Part shown: positions 7,132 to 12,654 of the stretch, one piece after another
Position numbering within the stretch: position 1 is the stretch's first letter
Layout of the letters: every line of letters starts with the position of its first letter
Origin: Ktedonobacter sp. 13_1_20CM_4_53_11
Lineage (GTDB): Bacteria; Chloroflexota; Ktedonobacteria; Ktedonobacterales; Ktedonobacteraceae
Length of the DNA: 12,654 nucleotides
NCBI GenBank assembly: GCA_001919995.1
Contig: MNIY01000197.1
Coordinates: forward strand, 1 to 12,654
Reading direction: 5' to 3'
The notes under the pieces: generated by a model
The model's database searches: none
What the model saw: only the letters and a program-made list of their open reading frames with translations
Told to the model about the DNA's origin: nothing
Position numbers and translations under genes: made by a program

Positions 7132-7413
7132 ATGTCGAACACCGAGGACATCAACGAACATGTTAGGAAGGGTGAGCTGCCAGAGCAGCAGCTCACAGAT
7201 GAGCAGGCGACAGCTTTGCAGCAGTTGCTACGCTTCCGAAGCGATGTGGAATGGCAAGGTCACCAGGTGGCAATGGCTGCCAATTCGATCGCCGAGGCGC
7301 TTGACAAAGGTGGAAACGTTTCGCCTGAGATGATAAGCCACGTCAGAGCCCAAATCTTGCTGGCACACCTGCAGCTCGACGACCTGGAGCGGTTGCTTGC
7401 TTCGCTTGCCTAG
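7132..7413 (+). CDS. Hypothetical protein, 93 residues, probably helical
   Basis: I do not recognise this protein. The ATG at 7132 is preferred: GGGAGG (7116-7121) lies 10 nt upstream, and the first residues are MSNTEDINEH. A TTG three codons upstream is in frame but too close to that site. The protein is soluble and acidic, with no signal peptide or membrane helix. It is rich in Gln, Leu, Ala and Glu; two segments (about 20-58 and 62-92) look like amphipathic helices. It has no cysteine and no evident catalytic motif. It might be a small helical-bundle or coiled-coil protein. It stands alone, convergent with the recombinase remnant. The good ribosome site and sustained codon quality argue that it is real. 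Confidence 0.65.
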   Translation: MSNTEDINEHVRKGELPEQQLTDEQATALQQLLRFRSDVEWQGHQVAMAANSIAEALDKGGNVSPEMISHVRAQILLAHLQLDDLERLLASLA

Positions 7414-7423
7414 CACTTTACAT

Positions 7424-7445
7424 GGAAGTCGGTAACACGGCTTCC
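7424..7445. terminator. Possible hairpin between convergent genes
   Basis: GGAAGTCG (7424-7431) and CGGCTTCC (7438-7445) form an 8-bp stem including one G-U pair, with a 6-nt loop. It begins 11 nt after the stop of the 93-residue gene. No T-run follows, so intrinsic termination is uncertain. Confidence 0.3.
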
Positions 7446-7485
7446 CATGAGCACGAGAGAAATGGGGAGACCGGTTCAAGCCTTC

Positions 7486-8466
7486 TCATACTTCATGGGC
7501 ACGGTGCTCACTTGTGCGAGATTCTGTCTCCCCTTTGATGTTTTCGAGCTTGTGTTTGATGTGCTCCCGGCAGAGCTAATTAGAGCGCACGGTGCTTTGA
7601 AGAGCAGACACACCATTATTTGGGACATCCCCAAGGTAGGTGGCCACTTCTGCAAGTGACCACCCTGCCTCTCGTGCCCGGTGGGCGAAGTCGTGTCGCA
7701 AGTCAAGGAAGGTCAGATCCTCGATCAATTCCCTCTGGCTCTTGGTGGCCCGAGTCTTGAGCTTGCGGAACCAATAGTGGATGGCTTCTTCCGTCAACCG
7801 CTCACTGCGCTGCGAGAGAAGTACATAGGTCCGCCCTGTGTCACCAGTGCCTTGCAAATACGCATAGAGCGGCTTACGAGCTTTGTTCAGCAGATAGATA
7901 TCACGCCCCTTGCTCTCCTTATAGCCAACATGGAGCCATCCCTCCTCTGGGCCCACATGGGTATGGACCATCTGCAGCCAGGAGACCTCGCTCACCCGGC
8001 ATCCCGCCCAATATCCCAGAGCGAAGAGGGCGGCCCCACGTGGATCTCCATCTTGCTCGACCAATGAGCGCAGGATGGAACGCTGCTCTCCCGAGAGTGG
8101 GTGAGGAGCGATCAGAGGCAAGGGGGGAAGCTCGATGCCGCGGGTCGGGTTGCGTCGGAGCAGCCCTTTCTCCTCAATCAGAAACTGGGCAAAATTGCTG
8201 ATGGTTGATTTTACGCGCGTCCGGTGGTTGAGACTGAACCCTTCCTGCTCTAAGTGTGCCAGGTACCTCTCAACTGCCGTCTGCGTCAGCTGCGGAGGCT
8301 GAAACTGTCCCTCATTGCCAGGAAGCCGAGCTACCCACCCGATCAGGTGACGCACCGTGCGCAGATAGGCCTCCATTGTTCCCCTGGCTTTCCCTGAAAG
8401 AAACTGCTCGTACTCGTCTACAAGGTCGCGAACCTCCTCGATGGCATTATGTTCTGATAATATCAC
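7486..8466 (-). pseudogene. Decayed tyrosine recombinase/integrase (XerC/D-like)
   Basis: The first ORF starts at GTG 8466, with GGGAG 9 nt upstream, and stops at TAG 7576-7578 (296 residues). Residues 14-105 are the SAM-like core-binding domain; about 125-296 are the catalytic domain. Arg157 (GCRVSE), the beta-hairpin Lys183 or Lys186 and Arg257 (DLRHD) are kept. The box II His three residues before Arg257 is Leu254. The LGH histidine is Asp280 (YLGD). STVRSN then stop sits where relatives have a sequence like TTVRYTQ, so the nucleophilic Tyr has become Ser295 and the following Gln codon has become amber. The same frame stays readable after the TAG for 29 codons (LCREHIKHKLENIKG...) to TGA at 7486-7488. 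It matches the usual C-terminal tail. The enzyme should be unable to cleave DNA. No att site is evident. Retention as a DNA-binding protein is possible but unproven. Confidence 0.82.
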
Positions 8467-8871
8467 AGCTTATTTCTCCCTGCCGGCATCATTCTCCATC
8501 GCTAAAATAGACTTAAGGACCGGTTGATCCCCTTCTAAAAGGTTCATCAGTGGAAAATAAACAGAAGCTCCCCTTATGCGGTGGTTACCAAATTATCACG
8601 TTTTCCAGGAGAGAAGGGTTTCACGTCTTCCTAGCTAATTCTACGTAGGATGATACCAGCCGCTTGTGCCGACCGTGCCACGCAGTATTTCTTGTTCATA
8701 GTGTATAATTATGAGGAAGCACGGTTCAGGTTGTCTTTCCATCAGATCAGTTGGAGCAGAAGTGGCGTCTCTCCTCTGCGAGCGCTTCTCTCCTATCGCG
8801 AACTCCATTGTCTTCTCTGACAGACGATGAGATCGACCTTTGTTCGCAACGCCAGAAAGGATCAACGAGTC
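8467..8871. other. Intergenic region between recombinase remnant and acyl-CoA dehydrogenase
   Basis: This region of about 405 bp separates divergent genes. It contains the ribosome site for the recombinase remnant, an 8-bp palindrome CTACGTAG (8641-8648), and the -10 candidate for the right-hand operon listed separately. The frame of the dehydrogenase is open back to an ATG at 8827, but those extra 15 residues do not look like family sequence. I see no RNA gene or convincing terminator. Confidence 0.5.
8704..8709 (+). promoter_or_regulatory. Possible -10 box for the acyl-CoA dehydrogenase operon
   Basis: TATAAT is a perfect -10 hexamer, but no good -35 box is found 16-18 bp upstream and there is no TGn extension. 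If used, the leader would be about 155 nt. It may need an activator, which would suit a catabolic operon. Confidence 0.35.
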
Positions 8872-10017
8872 ATGGACTTTGAACTCCCAGAAGAGCATCA
8901 ACTCGCCTACGAGAGTGCTTTTGCTTTTGCCAGGGATGAAATCAGGCCGCACAACGCCGAGATAGAACGCAGCGACGATTTCCCCCGCTGGATGTGGCAG
9001 CGCCTTGCAGATCAAGGCTATACGGGGATTGCTATTCCTGAAGAGTATGGCGGCAGCGACGGTGATTTCTTGATGGCTGCGCTGGTCTCTCGTGGTATCG
9101 GGCGAGCGAACGGGGCAATTGCTATGTCCTTCGGGGCTCATTTAAATTTGTGCGCGCATAATATATTGCGCAATGGCACAGAGGAACAAAAACAGAGGTA
9201 CCTGCCCAGGCTGGCCAGCACAGAGATGATCGGGGCTTTAGGCCTCACCGAGCCGAATGCTGGCTCTGATGCGATGGGTATACAGATGACTGCGCGCGCT
9301 ACCAGTGGCGGCTATCTGCTCAATGGCACAAAGATGTTCATTACCAACGGTCCCATCGCTGACCTGCTGGTGGTCTATGCCAAGACAAAGCCGGAGGCCG
9401 GCAGCCGGGGCATCACCGCCTTTATCTTCGAGACAAAAACGCCCGGCTATCATGTCGCCCGCAAGCTGGAAAAGGTCGGCATGCGTGGCTCTCCCACCGG
9501 CGAACTGGTTTTTGAAGACGCCTTTGTGCCGGAAGAGAATGTGCTGGGCAAAGTCAACGAGGGATTCAAGGTCGTGATGAGCGGTCTCGACCTGGAACGG
9601 GCCTTTTTTGCCGTCAGTGCCATTGGCGGCCTGGAGGCGGCCCTGGAAGTGTCGATGAAGTATGCCACGGAGCGCGAACAGTTTGGTCAGCCGATAGCCA
9701 ATTTCCAGTTGATCCAGGCCAAGATCGCCGACATGTATACCGACCTTGAAGCGGCACGGCTGATGGCGCACCGCTGTATGTGGTTGGCGCAGCAGGGAAA
9801 GCGAGTCAGTAAAGAGGCGGCGGCGGCGCTGCTGTTCACGGCGCGAGCCTCGATGCGGGCCGCGGACGAGGCGCTGCAGATCCATGGCGGCTGGGGGTAC
9901 CTGACCGATTTCGAAGTCGAGCGCATGTGGCGCAATGCTAAATTGGGTGAGATCGGCGCAGGCACCAACGAAATTCGCCAGTTGCTGATCGCCAGGGAAC
10001 TGTTTGGGATGAGATAG
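8872..10017 (+). CDS. Acyl-CoA dehydrogenase, isovaleryl-CoA dehydrogenase-like
   Basis: This FAD enzyme makes the alpha-beta double bond in an acyl-CoA and passes electrons to ETF. From ATG 8872 (AAGGA 10 nt upstream) it has 381 residues, the normal length. GLTEPNAGSDAMGI (124-137) is family signature 1 and the QIHGGWGYLTDFEVERMWRNAK region (336-357) is signature 2. In most family members the catalytic Glu lies in a C-terminal EGT motif; here that motif is GAGTNEIRQ (362-370). Instead Glu242 in LDLERA matches the isovaleryl-CoA dehydrogenase position. That points to branched substrates: isovaleryl-CoA, or citronellyl-CoA as for AtuD. Context with an AtuA-type gene 36 nt downstream supports the second group, but substrate choice cannot be settled here. 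An ATG at 8827 is in frame but less likely. Confidence 0.93.
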   Translation: MDFELPEEHQLAYESAFAFARDEIRPHNAEIERSDDFPRWMWQRLADQGYTGIAIPEEYGGSDGDFLMAALVSRGIGRANGAIAMSFGAHLNLCAHNILRNGTEEQKQRYLPRLASTEMIGALGLTEPNAGSDAMGIQMTARATSGGYLLNGTKMFITNGPIADLLVVYAKTKPEAGSRGITAFIFETKTPGYHVARKLEKVGMRGSPTGELVFEDAFVPEENVLGKVNEGFKVVMSGLDLERAFFAVSAIGGLEAALEVSMKYATEREQFGQPIANFQLIQAKIADMYTDLEAARLMAHRCMWLAQQGKRVSKEAAAALLFTARASMRAADEALQIHGGWGYLTDFEVERMWRNAKLGEIGAGTNEIRQLLIARELFGMR

Positions 10018-10053
10018 AGGATACAGGAGAGCAGGGGAGTAAGGGAGTAATCT

Positions 10054-11418
10054 ATGAAATCGGTGCGTATAGCCGGAGGCCTCGGCTTTTATGGTGACTC
10101 CTGGAGACCGATCAAAGCGAGTATCGAGCGGGGCAATGTACAGTACGTGGCCTCCGACCACCTGGCGGAATTAACGCTGGCCATCCTACAGAAAGATCGC
10201 CAGCGCGATCCAAACCTGGGCTACACGCGCGATCTCGTTCCTATGCTATCCGAACTACTTCCTATAGCCATACCAAGGGGTGTGAAATTTATCCTGAATG
10301 CTGGTGGGCTGAATCCCATGGCAGCAAGAGAAGTGTTGTTAACCGCGCTCAAGAAGTTTGGCCTGAAACTCAAGGTCGGGGTTGTGCTGGGGGATGCGGT
10401 GCATGAGCGGCTGGATGAGCTACAGGCAGCGGGCGTCTCGCTCGCCCACATGGATACAGGGGAGGATATTGCTGCGATACGCGAGCGTTTAGTTTTTGCC
10501 AGCGCCTACCTGGGGGCGCGACCGCTTGTGGAGGCGCTGGATGGAGGTGCGCATATCGTGCTGACGGGGCGTGTTGCCGATGCCGCGCTCTTCCTGGCGC
10601 CGATGATCCACGAGCTGAGCTGGCGCTGGGATGACTGGAACAGGCTGGCGCAGGGTATGGTAGTTGGCCACCTGCTCGAATGTAGTGGGCAGGCAACGGG
10701 CGGCAACTTCGGCGGAGATTGGCGTTCCATGCCTGACCTGGCTCATATCGGTTATCCCATCGCAGAAGTGTGGGAGAGCGGCGAGGCTGTCATCTCTAAA
10801 GCGCCAGGTACTGGTGGGCGCGTCAATTTTGATACCTTACGCGAGCAATTGTTATACGAGGTGCATGATCCTCGCCACTATATGACCCCGGATGTCGATG
10901 TAGATATGACCACCTTGCGCATGGAAGAGATTGGCCCCGATCAAGTTCGCGTGACTGGCGCGACAGGGCGACCAGCCCCCGACACGTTGAAGGTCGTGGC
11001 GGGTTATGAAGACGGTGTAATGGGGCAGGCGATGCTTGGATATGCATGGCCGGACGCGCTTGCGAAGGCGCGGACTGCCGCGGAGATTATCCAGCAGCAA
11101 ATGCAAGAGATCGGCCTCAAGGCGGAGGAGACAGTGATAGAGTACCTCGGTTACAACTCTATCCACGGCCCACTGGCCGACCCTGGCCATGCCCATGATT
11201 TGAACGAAGTCTATCTACGCATTGCCGTGCGCTGCGCTGACAAACGAGAGGCGGCGAAGCTGGGACGCTTGTTCCCGCCGCTGGCGCTCAGCGGCCCTCC
11301 CTTCATCGGCGGCGCTGGCGGTATGATGGAGCCGCGCGGGCTGCTCGGTATCTGGCCCACGCTGGCGCCGCGTGCTATAATCGAGGAATATATCAGGGTC
11401 AGTGTGGAGGAAGCGTGA
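10054..11418 (+). CDS. Acyclic terpene utilization AtuA family protein (DUF1446)
   Basis: AtuA-type proteins are needed for acyclic terpenoid (citronellol/geranyl) catabolism in Pseudomonas, but their reaction is not established. This one has 454 residues. Recognisable blocks are IAGGLGFYGDS (6-16), YVASDHLAELTL (31-42), ILNAGGLNPMAAREV (80-94), LTGRVADAALFLAP (170-183), CSGQATGGNFGGDW (210-223), APGTGGRVNFDT (250-261) and SGPPFIGGAGGMMEPRGLLGIWP (413-435). It is soluble, with no signal peptide. AAGGGAG (10041-10047) lies 6 nt before the ATG. Many relatives carry a C-terminal domain of about 100 residues in the same chain; here that domain is encoded by the next gene, which starts inside this stop codon. 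It lies in an operon with the upstream dehydrogenase. Family certain, exact role unknown. Confidence 0.92.
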   Translation: MKSVRIAGGLGFYGDSWRPIKASIERGNVQYVASDHLAELTLAILQKDRQRDPNLGYTRDLVPMLSELLPIAIPRGVKFILNAGGLNPMAAREVLLTALKKFGLKLKVGVVLGDAVHERLDELQAAGVSLAHMDTGEDIAAIRERLVFASAYLGARPLVEALDGGAHIVLTGRVADAALFLAPMIHELSWRWDDWNRLAQGMVVGHLLECSGQATGGNFGGDWRSMPDLAHIGYPIAEVWESGEAVISKAPGTGGRVNFDTLREQLLYEVHDPRHYMTPDVDVDMTTLRMEEIGPDQVRVTGATGRPAPDTLKVVAGYEDGVMGQAMLGYAWPDALAKARTAAEIIQQQMQEIGLKAEETVIEYLGYNSIHGPLADPGHAHDLNEVYLRIAVRCADKREAAKLGRLFPPLALSGPPFIGGAGGMMEPRGLLGIWPTLAPRAIIEEYIRVSVEEA

Positions 11419-11729
11419 TGAAAAAGCAACTGGTTCATCTCGCCCATGCTCGTTCGGGCGACAAGGGCGACAAGGCCGACCTGAGCCTCTTTGCTCCTGA
11501 CCGGCAGATATACGATCTCCTGGCGAGAGAGGTGACCGCCGAGCGAGTGAAGCAGCATTTCCAGGGGATTGTCGCAGGAAAAGTTGAGCGATTTGAGGTC
11601 CCCAATGTTCTCGCTCTCAAATTTGTGCTGCACGGGGCGCTGGATGGAGGTGCCTCGCGATCACTAAGAAGCGATGCCCTGGGGAAGTCGTTGTCGTCTG
11701 CGCTGTTAAGGATGGAGATAGAGGTTTGA
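11418..11729 (+). CDS. AtuA-like C-terminal (ferredoxin-fold type) domain protein
   Basis: This is a 103-residue protein matching the C-terminal domain of longer AtuA proteins. The hallmark ARSGDKGDKADLSL lies at about 11-24, and EVPNVLALKFVLHGALDGGASRSLRSDALGKSL (about 59-91) resembles the conserved end of the domain. It probably binds the AtuA-like protein encoded upstream, so that two chains replace one. The ATG at 11418 shares its A with the upstream TGA, and GGAGGA (11406-11411) lies 6 nt upstream; an in-frame GTG at 11415 is the alternative. Its own stop overlaps the start of the acetyltransferase gene. No frameshift repair is needed to explain the split: the two frames differ and each gene has a good ribosome site. 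Function unproven. Confidence 0.88.
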   Translation: MKKQLVHLAHARSGDKGDKADLSLFAPDRQIYDLLAREVTAERVKQHFQGIVAGKVERFEVPNVLALKFVLHGALDGGASRSLRSDALGKSLSSALLRMEIEV

Positions 11730-12631
11730 CGATACAATCACATCCATTCAGTAACGAGAATGCCCTCCAAGCGCTCAAAGCGTTCGTCTCCTCCATAATG
11801 CGGGAAGATATGCGGCGAAGCTACTGGCACGTGGGAGACCTGCTATGGGGTATCTATAAAAACACGATCTTTGATTCGCGCAAGAGTGTACGGCTCTGGG
11901 AAAACGAGCAGGGCGACCTGCTTGGTTTTGCCTGGATAAACTCGAATGAAGTCGTCTTACAGGTATCTCCTTCGATAGATAGTGGCGCTGCGAATGACCT
12001 CCTGGAGCAGATGCTAGCCTGGGGAGAGGAGCACCAGCGAGCAGCATTGGCTGATGGCAATACTCCCTCCTTCTATGCGTTTAAAGATGACCTGCCGCTC
12101 AAAAACCTGTTATACAGCCAGGGATATCAGCGCGGAGAATTTCACACATTACATATGCGCAGGGATCTTGACCAGCCTATTCCACAGGCAGTGCTGCCCG
12201 AGGGGCAGCTGGTTCGCCATGTCGCGGGAGAAGATGAGTTCGGGCAACGCGTCGAACTGCACAGAGAGGTGTGGCATCCTTCAAAAGTAACGCTTGAAGC
12301 CTATCGACGTATGAGAATTGTGCCGGGATACACACCAGAACTCGACCTCGTCGCGCTGACAGCCGATGGAACTTTTGCCTCGTATTGTATCTGCTGGCTC
12401 GATCCGGTGAGCAAGATTGGCGAATTTGAACCGGTGGGGACGCGCTCCGCTTTCAGAGGGAAGGGGCTGGGTAAAGCTGTGATGCTGGAAGGTCTGCGGC
12501 GGCTGAGGGTAGCGGGAATGCGGACGGCTATAGTGTGCTCGGTCAGCGGCAATGAGGCTTCCAGGAGGTTATACGAGTCGGTGGGATTTGAGGTCTATAA
12601 CAGGTCATATGAATACATTAGGAGAGTTTAG
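11726..12631 (+). CDS. GNAT family N-acetyltransferase, tandem domains
   Basis: This is a predicted acetyl-CoA-dependent acyltransferase of 301 residues. The C-terminal half (about 160-298) is a full GNAT fold: EFEPVGTRSAFRGKGLGKAVM (233-253) has the RxxGxG/A acetyl-CoA loop, and NEASRRLYESVGFE (276-289) is motif B. The N-terminal half (about 10-147) looks like a worn second GNAT domain with no clear acetyl-CoA loop (LLGFAWI, then LLYSQGYQRG). The layout resembles mycothiol-synthase-like tandem GNATs, but the substrate cannot be read. The start is a TTG at 11726 that overlaps the previous TGA by TTGA, with AAGGATGGAG (11708-11717) upstream, so translation is probably coupled. It closes the visible operon. 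Whether it acts in acyl-CoA catabolism or is only co-transcribed is open. Confidence 0.88.
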   Translation: MTIQSHPFSNENALQALKAFVSSIMREDMRRSYWHVGDLLWGIYKNTIFDSRKSVRLWENEQGDLLGFAWINSNEVVLQVSPSIDSGAANDLLEQMLAWGEEHQRAALADGNTPSFYAFKDDLPLKNLLYSQGYQRGEFHTLHMRRDLDQPIPQAVLPEGQLVRHVAGEDEFGQRVELHREVWHPSKVTLEAYRRMRIVPGYTPELDLVALTADGTFASYCICWLDPVSKIGEFEPVGTRSAFRGKGLGKAVMLEGLRRLRVAGMRTAIVCSVSGNEASRRLYESVGFEVYNRSYEYIRRV

Positions 12632-12654
12632 CGTACCTCTCTATAAATTCCAAA

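Noticed and set aside
7681..8067. 128-codon plus-strand open frame
   Set aside because: Antisense to the catalytic domain of the recombinase remnant; the sense frame carries the family motifs.
8641..9141. 166-codon minus-strand open frame
   Set aside because: It overlaps the dehydrogenase N-terminus in antisense, lacks recognisable domains and is not in an operon context.
9238..10161. 307-codon open frame on the minus strand
   Set aside because: It lies fully opposite the acyl-CoA dehydrogenase and the start of the AtuA-like gene. Its sequence has no family features and it is a by-product of GC-rich codons on the coding strand.
1..12654. CRISPR array, insertion sequence, or defence island
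   Set aside because: No regularly spaced repeats, no intact transposase and no recognisable defence genes were seen on either strand.

Overview
The window comes from a bacterial chromosome of moderate GC content (roughly 50-55% by eye). Gene content and protein style suggest a Chloroflexota bacterium, perhaps of the class Ktedonobacteria. This rests on recognising protein families from memory, not on a search. The suggestive elements are the SecD variant, a MacB-type permease with two FtsX domains in one chain, an isovaleryl-CoA-dehydrogenase-like enzyme followed by an AtuA-type gene, and a short GC-rich palindromic repeat between genes.

Layout, left to right. (1) 1-1191, minus strand: the N-terminal 397 residues of SecD, running off the left edge. 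(2) 1192-1828: a divergent control region. It holds an extended -10 promoter for secD, two inverted repeats, a strong promoter (TTGACA, 17 bp, TATACA) reading right, and a long leader with two tiny overlapping ORFs. (3) 1829-5337, plus strand: a two-gene ABC transporter operon, with an ATPase and a permease joined by an ATGA overlap. (4) 5339-5483: a 10-bp hairpin followed by a palindromic repeat of about 122 nt between convergent genes. (5) 5545-6822, minus strand: an alkaline-phosphatase-superfamily phosphodiesterase with its own extended -10 promoter. (6) 7132-7413, plus strand: a 93-residue hypothetical protein. (7) 7486-8466, minus strand: a decayed tyrosine recombinase that has lost its catalytic tyrosine and two histidines and carries an in-frame amber stop. 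(8) 8872-12631, plus strand: a tight four-gene operon of acyl-CoA dehydrogenase, AtuA-like protein, a separate AtuA C-terminal-type small protein and a tandem GNAT acetyltransferase. The last three genes overlap by 1 and 3 nt.

How they work together. The ATPase and permease form one membrane complex of the MacB/LolD type, acting on lipids, lipoproteins or peptides; no membrane-fusion partner is present. The right-hand operon looks catabolic. The dehydrogenase has the isovaleryl-CoA-type catalytic glutamate and is paired with the two halves of an AtuA-type protein, which points to branched-chain or acyclic-terpenoid acyl-CoA breakdown. No carboxylase, hydratase or lyase genes lie in the window. 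The phosphodiesterase, the hypothetical protein and the dead recombinase stand alone.

I found no rRNA, tRNA, CRISPR array, intact insertion sequence or defence system. The most notable points are the inactivated recombinase with a readable tail beyond its stop, the split AtuA arrangement coupled to a GNAT gene, and the repeat-rich control region before the ABC operon.
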